Assembly (NCBI GenBank): GCA_038363925.1 | Contig: JAQQWL010000003.1 | Location: 744,001 to 808,000 of the forward strand | Source: Apiospora phragmitis | Taxonomy: Eukaryota > Ascomycota > Sordariomycetes > Amphisphaeriales > Apiosporaceae | DNA length: 64,000 bases | Direction of reading: 5' to 3' | Part shown: piece by piece, positions 1 to 12,594 of the stretch | Layout of the letters: every line of letters starts with the position of its first letter | Position numbering within the stretch: position 1 is the first letter of the stretch | Notes under the pieces: model-generated | Told to the model about the DNA's origin: nothing | Database searches by the model: none | What the model saw: the letters and a program-made list of their open reading frames with translations, nothing else | Program-made: the position numbers and the translations under genes

Positions 1-3000
1 AGGATCATCGTACTTTTTTTGCCACCAAATCTCTCACCCCCTGGCCAACGTTCCAAGATTTGGCTGGGGGGACAAACTTATCTGACAGTGTCAAAGGAGG
101 ATCAAACCCTTAAGGGTCCAGACATAGCAAGGAGAGGAGAGCTTACCGCTGAGCTACATGATACGCTCGAGACTTATCTCAAGACCCTGCGTCGAAAAAA
201 GCAGTGGCAACGTCCGCGAAGCGAGAGTGGTTTGCATTTGATTGTCGTGGGAAAATTATTTGGTTCGCCAATCGGCGATGTAGTGATGAGACATGTGAAA
301 AAGCACGGTACTGTTCTAAGCCCCTGGGATCCTTCGTCCAGCCGACTTACCAGTGAGCAGGCCTGCTGGTGATGTATGTGAGACAAAGGGAGCTCAAGGT
401 GAGGGATTGAGTGGTGATGCAGATTTAGATTAGTCAAGGACAGCTTCCGTGGATCCGACAACGGCAGAAAAAGAAGGGTTCGTCAGCCATCCACCAGTCC
501 GTTCAGCCTCGGATTGCGGGATGAAGTGTTGGAAATACGAATTCGAGCTGAGTCACTTGATTTTCACCGATGGAATCCGCCGATGGCGAGTCCTCCCCGG
601 ACGGCCGCGGAAGGCCGGGGCACCATCTGATTAGATCTTGGCAAATTGTTATGTACGTACCGAGATTGAGTTCATGTTCCGATTTGATGATGATGGGATT
701 TCAGTAGAGCAGAAGGCGTCTAGAAGGGGATCATGTGCCCTGACGGATACCGACTATTCGGAGAGGTACTTACCGGAACAAAATGAGAAGGACGGTGAGA
801 AGTCGGGCCTTTGCATCCTCTCGTACAGTTAGCTATGCAATCATTTGTTTCTTGGTGTTGTTGGTGTTTCAACTCCTCCAAGCTAGGTAGGGAGCTAGGA
901 AGCTATTCCCAGGATACAGTACTTAATTTACTTAGAGGCGGCAGCGGCCGAGAGGGGCACCTGCCACACGGGCGGGATGACACACCTGCCACTACATTGG
1001 CCTGCGTCTATTTTACTTGGCTGGACGAGGTACTACAGGGAGGGTCCCGATTTGGGAATTACTGCTACGACAGGCAACTTTGAAGCCAGCAGTAGATATT
1101 ACATAGGTGTGCATTGGGAGCATTGCATCACTGCAGTCCGAGATTGGGTACTGCAGTGTACAGTACACGTACGCGGGTTGCAACAGGGTCACGTTACGGC
1201 AGGAATTCGAAGGGGCTCCCAGTTCGTGGAGGAGGATTGTCCGCAGGAGATCGCAGGAGTCCGGAGAAAGCAGGGCGCATACGGAGAGTGGTAAGCGCAT
1301 GGGGGAGAAAACAAGAAGTGTTTCCGACCAGCACAAAAAAAATGCTGGGGAGGTTGCGTGCGACGAAGCGGTAGATATGTGTTGCAGACCAAATGTAAAC
1401 ATCAGGTCAGAAGTGGTACGATGAGCTGATTACAATCTGAATTGGCCACCCTGTGATTGGCTGCGCCGTCCCAAGGGTCCCCAAGAGCAAGAGGGCCGCG
1501 GGACTCGGGACAGGCAAAGTGGAGGCAGGCGACAGCATCTTCCTGCGACTTTTCTTTCGTCCGTCGGCCGTGACGGACAACGTCTGCCACTGATCTACCA
1601 GCCGCCGGCCGCGTGCGCTTACTACGACTGCATACGACTCCTGCCATGCCAGTAGGCGGCAATAGTCCAAAACTCCGGTGTTGCGACTACTGTACTGGTA
1701 TCCGTACATTATGTATGGCAAGATAATATCAGGATCCCCGACGTGAGCAAGTTTTCAATGGTGAAATGCCCTCTTTTGACTCCAGCGTGGACATTCCCAT
1801 TGTGGACACCGGGCGCATTGCAGAATGCAAATGTCCGTCTGACTTTGCAAGAACGGATTGACTGGTATGCAGCTGTAGGTAGATGATGCACGCGCATGAC
1901 GCTTCCGAGACGACGGATGGATTGGGACTGTGATTGGGATTGAGATTGGGATTTATTGTCGATAGTCTTATCTTACAGTCTGGGTATCTGGTGCTTTTGG
2001 GAATTGCCAAACCGAAATCTGACAGAACTTTTGACGATCTGGCAATCTGGAACCCTCACTTTTTGGAAACCCCATGTTGCCCATGTAGGTAGATCACATC
2101 CTCAACTGCGGAAAATGTTGGTTTGCCATGACCTCCAAAGCACAATCCCCCCTGCTGGATGCAGTCTGTAATAAGTGACGGATAACGTTCCCACGCCAGC
2201 ACGCACACGGTAATTGAGAGCAGGGGGAGGGGGTCGAGAACACACTTTGAGGTGTGAATGATTGCCACATCCCCGACCCGACTGTAACTGCAGAAGCTAC
2301 GACCAGACCAGGGTGAAGCCGGGTACGCTGCAAGGCTGAGTCGATCTTGACGCAGAGTTTAAGCGCATGCCGACGGCGGCCAACGGACTGACGCCTGGCC
2401 GGCCAATAAATAGCTTGAAGAGACGCTTGGGAGCCCTGCCGCCGGCCCCGCTTCTCATACGATTTTCCCTCCCTCAGCCTTGTGAATGGGCTGATTTCCA
2501 CCCCCACTTTGGCGCACTTTGCCAGACAAGCCTAATGTTCTGGACCCTCCTTTTCTTTCCTGTCCCGCGCCTTTGCATTTGCACGAGGTTCGCACATTCT
2601 GTCCCCTCTTGCTCGTTGAAACCCTTGACCCCCCAGGTCCCAAAAAGGTTGGAAGACAACGGGGAAAAGTCAGGTCATTCTTCGCCAAGCTCACGTGTCT
2701 CTGACGCCCTGGGCATTTATCCAAGGCTCCGCTCATTCCGATCTACATGGCCTGCAGGACCCTCGCCTGCCAGTTCTGGCCTGCGATCCTGCGCGAGCCC
2801 AAGTACCCGATCGGTCCTGCGCAAGATATTTGTGCACAGCTTGGGCATTATTTTCCCCGACCCTCCAGCGTAATGAAAACTGGGAAAGGGGAGAAAACGC
2901 CATGGATCATGGCGCCCCACACCCGGTAACACGTACCGACCGTACCCTGCTTTGCCTGCGCAGGTAGTGCCCGCCTCGATCAGAAAGAATGTAGCACTCG

Positions 3001-3842
3001 TAGGGGTCGGGTGCACGAACTAGCTCTGGAAGAATTACGCGAGAAGTACTGTACGCTCGGCCACGTACAGGCTTCCCACAATCTGGCCGCCCAAAACCGT
3101 TGCATTTTCGTAGCGCCTGGAAAGTCAGACCATTTGCCCAGAGCCCTTCAGCATGTGGCAGCTCTCGGGGCCGGTCTCCGCCTGTACCGCTGCCGTTGTT
3201 GAGCATGCCTCGACTCCTGGGACCGGCCGTCGGTTACCACCCAACCTGTACTTGCTCAGCGTGTGTGTGTGACTGCTCTTGGCCATCTGTCTCCTCTTGG
3301 CGCCTCTTGCTTAATTCCCCACTATCCCATCTTCGCGGCTTATTATTAGAATCTGCCATATCGCCGCCCTCCATCTCATGTTCGTTTCGTCGTTTCTATC
3401 ACCAAGCTACAATCAACTGTTACAAGTAATAACAACCTTTCTTCCATCCGCTCCACGGTTCACTTTCTAGACCGTCTTGTCAACAACCCAACCACACCAC
3501 CACTACTACTACACAGCAAACATCGTCGGCACAGCGCCACAACCATACCATTGCCATACCAACCACATACAGCAGCGATACCCGAAACAGCCCACCCACG
3601 ACTAGTCAAGCGCCGACTCTACCGATACCGTGTATTTGTTGGTCTACTATCACGACATCCATCGTCCACTCAGGAAGGCATCGAAAGATCTCGACATTTG
3701 CTGAGCGCATATCCATCCTCGCCATTCTGATTTCTCCGTCTCGCGACTTGATACTCCACTCGCCCGGAGTACCTATCATCTAGAGGTAGCGAGCAGATTG
3801 TACGTGGCATCCGAGCTACATTAAATTTCCAATTCCGTCGTC
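1..3842. other. Non-coding region and long 5' leader upstream of the bHLH gene
   Basis: No open frame here resembles a known protein and none has a convincing fungal splice structure. The last 500-600 bases before the start at 3,843 are pyrimidine-rich with ACCACC/CATC tracts and no G-rich codons, which is the usual look of a long 5' untranslated leader of a fungal regulatory gene. Nothing else was recognised in the first 3.2 kb. Confidence 0.6.
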
Positions 3843-5383
3843 ATGGACAGTGAAGTTCTACAGAACATTGACCTGTTCCCGGCGGCTAACAGCAAGGTAA
3901 TTTCGGAGCCCCTGCTGACTGGGCACAAGCGTACTCTTTTCTGTTCCATCGTGGTTTGCGAACAAGGCTAACTGGTTCGTCCAACAGTCATTTATTGACA
4001 ACTCCTCAAACTGTCTTCGTCAACTGTCCTCCATATCATTTTGGGACAACTTTGACAACGGCCTGCCCCAGCAGCAAAACGTCAACAACCCCCTATCACC
4101 CCCCGTCACAGAGCCCAAGACGAGAAACGGTTCATTAAGCCCGCCTCTCGCGAAGAAGGAGATACTATCCAAGTCTTCCCGAATCTCCAAGTCAGGGTCC
4201 AAGGGTCAACAGTTGAAGAAGTCGTTAAAGCGCAAGCAAGACTATTCAGCGCTCGACTGCACAGACTACTGGCTTCGTTTCGATAGCGACGACGAGAGCC
4301 TCGACAAGTCAGAATACGACACCCAAACCCGCAGGTGAGCTTCCAAAATACCCCAGTTGACTATGCATTTCTATGTCGTAGTCAAATAAGCTGAATACCT
4401 TACTGAACTGTAGCTCAGACCCTTCGACTTCATCCACCCGTCAGCAAGGTCATCACGGGTCACGTCATTCGACAGTGTGAAGCCTGATTTCCCGTCAATG
4501 ATCAACGACCTGGTCGATTCTGATAGCGCGCTTGATCACGCACTTTCATCTGAGGAGGAAGCTTTCGCAATGGCTCTGGATGATGATTACACGAGGAGGG
4601 GCGACGAGACGCCCCTCGATGTCATTCCCGAGAGACTCTACTCTACCCCACTGAGCTGGGAACCCCCACAGCCCGGCCTGCGCATGGAGTCGTCCTATAC
4701 AGCAAACAGCCCCGTCTTCAACGACCCTGAGCGCCAACGACTACTGGCCATCGCCATGGGAACTGGCCTTCCCCCGATCAACACCACCCGCGCTGGTGCG
4801 CCAGTCGACTACTTCAACTTTGAGAAGCAACGAAGCCCCAGCACCACATCTGAGACTAGTGATCCGCGCCCAGAGATGAAGCGAAGGACATCATCAGTGG
4901 CGAAGCCGATGCGCTCCGGCCAGACTACTCCTGCCGATATTGGCGATCGCAAGGACAAGCCCAGGAACAGTGATCGGGCAGCCCACAACGACATTGAGCG
5001 CAAGTACCGCACAAATCTGAAGGACAGGATTGCCGATCTGCGCGAAGCCATCCCATCTCTCCGGTCGATACCCGAGGATGATGATGATTCTCCAGTTCCC
5101 GCGTCGAAGGCGCCAAAGGTCAGCAAGGTCAGTTCACAGCCTGTACTCGCTCTTCTTCCTTTCTTCGTACTAACATCCACCATAGGGTACCATCTTGACC
5201 AAGGCGACTGAGTACATCCACCAATTGGAGCGCCGGAATCGCAACATGACTCACAAGAATGATGAGCTGACACGACGCCTACAAGCTTTCGAGCAACTTC
5301 TGGGTGCTGGCCACCCCACACCCAGCTGGCAGCCTCAAGGCTACGGCGCTTCGGTGTTCCAGCCCAGGGGCTATGGAACGTGA
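3843..5383 (+). CDS. SREBP-type basic helix-loop-helix transcription factor
   Basis: Four exons: 3843-3896, 3988-4334, 4419-5127 and 5186-5383, giving 435 aa with all phases agreeing. The third exon must use the acceptor at 4418, because the earlier TAG at 4413 leads to a stop. The bHLH starts near residue 322: the basic region reads AHNDIERKYRTNL, with the Tyr (RKYR) that marks the SREBP class in place of the usual Arg. Helix 2 is GTILTKATEYIHQLERRN. The loop is long, acidic and interrupted by the last intron. No transmembrane segment follows, so this is not a membrane-tethered SREBP; it resembles the soluble SrbB/Cph2/Sah-2-like group. The N-terminus is low-complexity and acidic. Such factors bind E-box/SRE DNA in the nucleus and control hypoxia, carbon or hyphal programmes; which of these applies here is not visible. 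Confidence 0.85.
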
Positions 5384-7064
5384 AGCTTTGACGACTTATG
5401 AATACAATTAATCTCGACAACACCACCCACACACACACAACAACAATCACCCCTCTCTACTCCATACGGAGAAAACACGATACACGGAATGCTTTCTGGC
5501 GCAGGATGGGGGTCCGGATTACATGGTTATGGGGCTTTCAAAAAGAGCGGATGGGAATGCTGCAAGGACGTTTCGAGCCTTGGAGGGAGCAGCCGGCGCG
5601 GATTGTAGATCATTGCACATGTCAGCAATTTTACGACGGGATAAAACTGATGCGCGCGCATTTCACAGCATAGATACACTGGGCGTCACTGATTTTCAGT
5701 ATGCATGGATACCCCGAGAGCCGCGATGCTCCCATTGGCATCGAGCCTTGGGGAGCAGTCGCCATTTCATGCTTCTATATATATACACACCTTAGAGGGA
5801 TTTGTTGATGTATTAGTCGCGGCATCCGCATGTTTTTTTTTAGCGATTGAGCCCGTCATGATTTCACATGGCGAACAGCATTCAAAGATACCACAATTTT
5901 AATGACTTCGCAAAACACCTTCTCTACTGTTATCTCTCCCAGTGATCATCCCCCCGGGAAACCGGGGCTTCTTCGAGGTGCGACCAGCAGCTAGTCGCAT
6001 TTCCGACATACACCAATTCCCACCGAGAGCTTCGTGAATTGACGGCGGCAACCCTGGGAACAACGACTCTGGCGATTTGACGGACGGGTCTACAGAACAC
6101 AGAGAACCGACCAGGCGCGGAAGCTTGTCGCATATATCCACAGCAATCGAATGCGAGGTCCGGAGCCGGATCGCAGGTTTCCATCAGCAACGAAGGGCCC
6201 TGCGCCAGAGCGAGCGGCCAGCAGTGGTGTTAGGCAACACGGGAACCTGTCAGTTACGATGTTCACACACAACACGAAAGCAGGGGCGAATATAGGGTGA
6301 TTTATCCATCCCGTTGTTACATACCTCGAAGACACCTATGGTGCTTGCCCATTCGAGAAAACGCGGGGTCTCGAGCTATGGCCGCCGGCTCGGTTAATAT
6401 GACGCTTCATGCGCGGCATCAAAACAGAACAGGCACTTCAGAATCAAGCCCTTCTTGTCCACCAAACGAGTATCTGCTTACCACTTACCGAGGACGGCAG
6501 AGGGAGATATATCCCGCACAGACTACTACGATATGGCAGCATGCTTGGGCGATGACGTTTACCGATGGGAATCGGGGGGGGGGGGGATGGATGAATGGGG
6601 AAGGGCACACCCATATTCCAAGCCGGTCCGTGCAGCAATCGAGCAGGCCAGCCATCAGCCATGTGCTACATTCTCTCCAACAGCTATCAGATGGCAGTCT
6701 GTTCGTGTGACACCTCCATCATGGCCATTGGCCAAGCGTACCCCGGAGCGCACGTTTTCGCGGCACAGATTACCACCATCCCCAAGATGTTGATGGTGAT
6801 CTCGAATGCGCATGCGCTCCCCAGATATCAGCCGGCGTGCGGGACGGGGGCTCTCAGATTTATTGAAATGGTCGGTATTGCATTGCATCTTGAAGCTGCT
6901 AAAGAGAATGAACGGAGGCAGGAAGGACCATGCATTTAAATGCCATGGAGGGTTCGCTCCCCTCCTGTTCCTTGGGGTTGGCGATGCGAAGAACTCCCTA
7001 GGAACTCATGTTCTCCGTGCTGTGATTTTCTTGTTCCCCGGCTACGCATTCTTTCCGTTCCACG
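5384..7064. other. Non-coding interval with a G-run
   Basis: The interval follows the bHLH stop. A CA-rich stretch near 5,425-5,445 probably lies in the 3' untranslated region. A run of about eleven G residues lies near 6,577. Open frames overlap on both strands without family motifs. Nothing else is recognised. Confidence 0.5.
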
Positions 7065-8954
7065 ATGAACACGAATAAGGACGTCGTCGATAACCCGGGG
7101 TGGCCGCCGGCTGCTGCTCCCGAGTCGCGAGCCCCCCTGCTCTTGGGCGTGAACACGGGGCTCATGACACTGGCAACCATCTTCATATTTCTGAGGTTCT
7201 ACACGCGATACGTCGTTCTGAATCGCTTAGGTTACGACGATTGGTTGGCGCTCCTGGCACTCGTAAGGATTCCCTAGACTATCCTACGCGCCCCGCCCCT
7301 TTCCATTAGAGATACGTTGGAGACTGACCTTGTTCCCCCCTCCTGTCAGATATTCGTTCTTGCTACGGGCGTGACGCAATGTTGGAGTAAGTCGATCGGG
7401 CTGCCCCCAATGATGGACCGCACATGCTGACCCGAGGGTTCTTCCACAGTGACGCAGCATGGGTTAGGACGCCACATCGACACATTTCCCCAGCCCGACG
7501 GGCTCAAGACTACACCCAGCACCTCTGGTTCTCGGTGCTGTGGTACAACACGGCCGTCATGGCGACCAAGCTGGCGCTGCTGGCGCAGTACTACCGCGTG
7601 CTGCCCGTCCAGACCGTGCGCCGGGCCTGCGTCGCGCTCCAGGTCGTCATCGGCCTCTGGGGCCTGGTCCAGGTCATGCTCAGCATCTTCACCTGCTTCC
7701 CCATCCAGGCGTACTGGGACAAGGATCTAGCTCTGGGGGGTAGTAACCCCGCAGCCAAGGGCGCGGAAACGACGACGACGGTCAGATGTATCCAACCCCT
7801 CCCGCTGGCCTACCAGAACGCCGCCGGCAATATCGCCACCTACGTCGCGGTCCTGGCCTTGCCGCTCCCCGCTCTGAGCAATGTGCACTTGCCGCGCGCG
7901 CAGAAGTGTCTGCTGATCGGCATCTTCTGTCTGGGCTTCTTGTAAGCCTAACCATGTCTCCGAATCGTTGGATGTTAGAGGGCTGATCCCCGTTTATATC
8001 TAGTACCTGCGGAGTGGCGGCAATCCGGATCATGTACTTTCGCGAATACAGTGACCCGACCTGGGAAAGTGTGGACCCAGCCATCTTGTCGCTGACGGAG
8101 CTCTGCTCCGGCACCATCTGCCTCTGCCTCCCGACTCTGCGGCCGCTGGTCGCGCGCTGGCTGCCCGCATCGCTCAACAGCACCGCCGCGTCCGCCACTT
8201 CTAAAGGCGGTAACCGATCCACGGCGAACCGGTCGCCTGTCGACAACAACCACGGCGGCGGCGGCGGCGGCGGCGGCGACCTCGAGAAAGCCTCGTTGGG
8301 TCTTCCCAAACGACCCCCGCCTGCGCCCATACAAGCGGCGGTCGCGGTGTTGGCGGTCGGGCAGGGACCTCGTACTACAACAGCAATACTGCTACCACTA
8401 TTACTACCGATTCTTCGTCGTCATCGCAGAGGAGGCCGTCGGCGTCGCTGCAGCGCCCCTCGGCCAGCGGCTCCGACTCGGACTTCATCTACGGGCTCGA
8501 GACGGCGCGGAAGGCCGTGCCCGCGCAGACCCCGTCGCCCGAACCGCTGCCCGTTTGCGTGCCCATCATAAGGCGGCCGTTGAAGCTGGGCGGCGGCGGC
8601 GGCAGCGGCGGCGGTAGTAACAGCAGCCGGCGGTCCTCGACGACGGCCGAGACCAGTTCCGTGGTCCGGTTCGCTGCCATGCCTGCCGCACCTTTGTCTT
8701 CGTTTTCGGCGCAACAGAAACAGAAACAGCAGGGCAACTACTATTACGCTCACCGAAACAATTCGAGCCATCCAGGCAATAATTACCTTCGGGGCCAGAG
8801 CAGCAGCAACTGGCTGCTGGAGTCGCGCGTCAGTACCGAGATCGGGACGAGTAGCAGCCCGGTCCCGTCGGAGGAGCGGAGGACGTTGGGGTCGGCGGCT
8901 ATTCGGGTTAAGCGCATGGTTACGAAGAGGGAATCGGTCGTGGCTGGATGGTGA
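7065..8954 (+). CDS. Pth11-like / rhodopsin-fold integral membrane protein, frame disrupted
   Basis: Exons 7065-7262, 7350-7386, 7450-7941 and 8004-8954. The product has the fungal rhodopsin-domain layout: N-terminal helix TGLMTLATIFIFLRFYTRY, then LGYDDWLALLAL, GVTQ...GLGRHID, a WYNTAVMATKLALLAQYYRV helix, VVIGLWGLVQVMLSIFTCFP, a polar C-x-Q segment, IATYVAVLALPLPAL and CLLIGIFCLGFL, then a long Ser/Gly-rich cytoplasmic tail. These proteins are putative plasma-membrane receptors of the Pth11-like type. Two frame problems are visible. Near 7,506 one base seems to be missing between GLK and DYTQ (no GT is available for an intron). Between 8,311 and 8,430 the frame changes again, where an intron ending at 8,429 is possible but no donor is clear. 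Either this is a recent pseudogene or the sequence has indel errors. Confidence 0.7.
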
Positions 8955-9503
8955 GGGAGGGGTGCCTGAGGTTACAGGGGCTGGGAAAAAACAAAAAGGG
9001 GGAGGGGGGGGGGGGGGGGAGGTGAATGAGACTGAGCATGGGAATAGGAGATGCTGAATTTGCTGCCTTATTTACTAGGTTTTTGGTATGAACTCAATGG
9101 GCTTGTTAGGATGTGAATGGCTTCCTTGGATCCTCGGTACCTGACAATTGTGCCTCCCGCCTATGTGTATACATGTCAAAGGACGTCTAGCATGGCTTAC
9201 ATCAGAGCATCCGACCATGATCAAGGCATATCGCAGGCTATTGCATCTTTAGGCTTCAACAAGATTCTGTGCCCCTTGTTGCTAAGATGCCCTTGGGCTT
9301 CAATACAGAAGCAACGGGGTTCTTCATCAAAGTCCCCCGGATACCTCAGACTTTTATACTCTACAATCTAGAGACCTATATATACATCCCCCTACCGATG
9401 CTATCAATGGGTCATGGAACTGGAATCATCATCACTGCACCACCATCTCTCCATATTACCAAGCCAACCTTGCCATAAGCCAATCTATACGACCCTTCAC
9501 AGT
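8955..9503. other. Intergenic, G-rich homopolymer
   Basis: Downstream of the membrane-protein gene lies a G-rich tract (about 9,000-9,020) interrupted by single A residues. The rest looks like 3' and 5' untranslated sequence between two plus-strand genes. No gene is seen. Confidence 0.5.
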
Positions 9504-10964
9504 ATGGCCCACACCGAGTTTCATGACTTCAACAAGCTGCCACCAGAGATTCGACACCATATCGTAAGTGCTATCCTAATGATGGTCATGTCATGCATTT
9601 CGCAGAAGTTCAACTAACATAGCTTCTTTTAGTAGGTGGAAGCACTTGACCACCCGCCATGCCTCCATGCGTTCTACTTCAATGCCACAGCAGGGCGCCG
9701 GCTTAGTGCGAGCCGTTTCGTCGATCATTACTATTGTCATGCAGAAATGCGTTACATATCACCGGAATCTCGGTTGAAACCAGAACTGAACTTGCGTCGT
9801 GTGAATCAAGAAGCTCGAGACGTCGTGCAGCGCCACCACAAAGATTTTCTCAACCTCTCTAGTGGCAAGTCGGCGGCCTTTCACCCAGGAGTACTAGCAG
9901 TGGACACCGAAAAGGTCATGTTCTATCTCATGAACTTGAAACACTCCATCGGGGCCATGACGAGACCCCTGCGACGGAACATGGAGATCGGCCAAGGGCT
10001 CCGCCACCTCGCCCTGCCGCTCTTCGACATTGCCTATTGGCCCGACTCGGACACACGGCGGACTTTCGACCCGTCCCTCCGGGCCCCGCGGACAGCCCGT
10101 GGCTCTTGCTAGGAATGTCGGCTGCACTGGTGGCGCTCCCCAGCCTGGAGACGATCCGCCTCGTCGTCGACCGCCTCTCCAGCCTTCCCTTTGGCGCCGC
10201 CTACCGCCGCCTCTCCAGCCTTCCCTTTGGCGCCGCCTACCGCCGCATCCCCGGCAGGAGGGCCTCGAAGAAGTCCAAACGGGCCCTGGTGGGCACACGC
10301 ACCGAGCTGCACGCGCTGGCCAAGTCGCAGCCGCGGGACTCGTACGGCTTCAGCGACTACGACGCCTTCGTCTCGGACTACCAGTGGCTCATCAACGTGC
10401 CACTTTCTCTGTTCACCTCCCCGCCCCACTTTCCGCCCCAACCGCGGATGGCAGCCGCCTGGTAAGCGGAGTACACGGACGAGTTGCCCTTCGCGACGTA
10501 CCACCCGATCTTCCTCCAGGTCCGGAGCGAGCTGCAACGCCTCGCCAGCCCCCCCGCTCTTCCCGCCCCGCCGTGTCGACGTTCGCTTGGTGGTCGACCT
10601 CGACGCCAACACGAACGGGCACGGCCGGCCCCACGACGAGGGCTACGACCGGTACTTTGCGAGCTCGTCATGGGTGTTGGACTGGTACGCCGCCGTGTCT
10701 GGATACGAGCGCGAGGTTAAGGGATACGAAATCTTGGGTGGGATTGATAGCGATCCTGACTTTGAGCCCGATTGTCTCGACACCTTGAGCGACGGCTCGG
10801 GTCCGGACTCGGCATACGCGTCGACGAAGAAGAAGAAGAAGAGATCCAAGATTTGGACCAAGAAGGCCGCTAAGAAGAATAGGGGCAAGGGCGCCAAGGA
10901 GGATGAGAGTTGTTCCGAGTACTGTCCTAGCGATTGTCCGGAGGATGATCCGCCTTCGGATTAA
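9504..10964 (+). CDS. 2EXR-domain (F-box-like) protein with internal duplication, one frameshift
   Basis: Exon 1, 9504-9563, encodes the 2EXR opening (DFNKLPPEIRHHI). Exon 2, 9636-10461, carries NLRRVNQEARDVV, DTEKVMFYL, LRHLALPLFDIAYW and MSAALVALPSLETIRLVVD, in the order typical of this fungal family. Exon 3, 10520-10964, has VDVRLVVDLDANTNG and a Lys-rich then acidic/Cys tail. The intron 10462-10519 (GTAAGC...CCAG) removes an apparent TAA and puts the two frames in register. One real frame break remains near 10,085, where a G appears to be missing before the DSPWLLLG segment. A perfect 36-bp tandem repeat (10,172-10,243) adds 12 residues in frame. The biochemical role of 2EXR proteins is unknown; an F-box-like adaptor role is only inferred. 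Confidence 0.6.
10172..10243 (+). repeat. Perfect 36-bp tandem duplication inside the 2EXR gene
   Basis: Two identical 36-base units, 10172-10207 and 10208-10243, follow each other without a single difference. Each encodes RLSSLPFGAAYR in frame. The lack of any divergence points to a recent event or to an assembly artefact. Confidence 0.9.
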
Positions 10965-11369
10965 GAGAGGTCGACCACATATCTCTTTGGGTACGCTACG
11001 TTGTTACAATTGGGGCATCGTGGTCAAATTGGATGCAGAAGATGCTGCTTGAGCGGTGGGTGGACATGAGTTTGTGAGCCCCAGTGGGACGGAGGGTTTG
11101 GATAATCCCTGTTCTGGATGTGGTCATGCTTCAGACTTCTTGATAGCATAGAACGATAGTGAAGTTCTACAACGCCAATACGGCGCTTGGTACCGAGTGA
11201 GAGTACGACGAATCTATTATACAGTGAGCAACATATTTGCTGAAAGACTTCCTATAGCTATCTCTATTGTGCTCAACTCCGTTTTGAATTACAAAGTCAA
11301 TGCATCTCACAAGCGCGACTGCGATCCTATCATTCATACAAACCCAGTACTAAACTCATGGTTCTCCCC
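10965..11369. other. Convergent 3' intergenic region
   Basis: This lies between the stop of the plus-strand 2EXR gene and the stop of the minus-strand BTB gene. It contains AT-rich stretches compatible with polyadenylation signals. No gene is seen. Confidence 0.5.
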
Positions 11370-12594
11370 TTAATCCTCCTCCGTTTTTGAGGTACTCTCA
11401 TCTGTTTCTGAGGTACTCTCATCTGTCTCAAGACCTTGAGCAATGTAGGCTAATCGCTCTTCCCATGCCTTCTCCTTTGCCTCCTCCATCATTATACTCA
11501 TCACTTCAAAACATTCGCTGTAAGCCTTCGGTTCGCCGTTTCGTTCACTGCTGGGGTTTGGTTCTTCTTCATCCACTATTACAGGGGCCAACTGTCGTTG
11601 TTCTTCCTCGCTCGCGCAGCGATTGCACGTAGCCTGACATTTACCCTTGGCGAGCTTCAGTGTGGCCCAGTGAGTCGACCGCGGAAAAATTTTTAACTGC
11701 CAGGGGCTATGCTCGCAATTGTGGCACTCCTCGGGCTTCCAATATGGCCAATAGGCTCCATCGGTAATGGCAGTCTGCTGCAGCGACATGACCTCGGCCC
11801 AGAATACCGGGTGGTCTCGGACCATCCTCTCGAAGGTGGAGTCTAGAAGGGGCCAGAAGTGAGCGTTTTTGACGACGTGGATGAAGTGCTCCTTCTCGTT
11901 CGCCAGGTCCTCATCCTCGTACACCTTCTTGACGCCCTCGAAGAAACCGGCCAGTTCTGACGCCGCGAATTGCTCGTCACTGTCTTCGGCCACGTAGAAG
12001 GCAGTCTGGGCCTCGATCATCCTCTGCTGTAAAGCGGCGTAGAGGTAATTTTGGGCATGGGCGGTCAGGTCGGGCAGCAGGAATATACGCGAGCAGCGGA
12101 TTAGTCGCAGGCATGCAGTGAAGTTGCTGCCATCCTCACCGAGAACCTCCCCAGGTACGCCTTTGCACAAACCATGTTAGCCAGTAGAACCGCGTCGTGC
12201 TCTGAGATCGTGTACTCACATCCCGTGTAAATCCAGAATTACGATCCACCACACTGCCTGGACATCTTGCTCATCAATACAGTAATACACCGGATTTACG
12301 AGTATCTTTGAAGTTTGTCAGTTGGAGTAAGCCCGAGCGAGTATTTCGTGATGGGATGAAAGTCTTACCCAACTGGTCTTCAAGCCGGCGTCGAAATACA
12401 AGCAGCGTGAGGAAAGTATGACCTGGTGAAGACGCCAACTTTGGTCGCCGCATCTGACTAACACGTCGGAGTGGATGCCTGTGTGGAGGAGCCTGGATGA
12501 GTACGAGAGGAATACAGATCAGCATTGGCAAATATAATTTCAGAGGTAGCACATACTTCTCATCATACTGGGCGTTACGTGGGAGAGCGGCCAT
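11370..12594 (-). CDS. BTB/POZ domain protein, exon junctions partly unresolved
   Basis: On the minus strand the start is at 12,594-12,592 (MAALPRNAQYDEK). A short intron follows, then the BTB core: LLHTGIHSDVLVRCGDQSW, RLHQVILSSRCLYFDAGLKTSW. Another intron leads to ILVNPVYYCIDEQDVQAVWW. The large last exon (about 11,370-12,165) has LLPDLTAHAQNYLYAALQQRM, matching the usual end of fungal BTB domains, then a helical Cys-bearing C-terminal half (ECHNCEH, CQATCNRC) that could bind metal. The C-terminus holds a repeated TDESTSE/TDESTSK heptad. The junction before the last exon does not keep phase with the donor I can see, so one intron boundary or one base is wrong. BTB proteins mediate protein-protein contacts and often act as CUL3 adaptors; no specific partner can be inferred. 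Confidence 0.65.

Noticed and set aside
10462..10519. Apparent TAA stop in the 2EXR gene followed by coding-like sequence
   Set aside because: A GTAAGC...CCAG intron here removes the stop and aligns the two flanking frames, so a nonsense mutation is not needed. The coding-like look of the intron (EYTDELPFATYH) leaves slight doubt.
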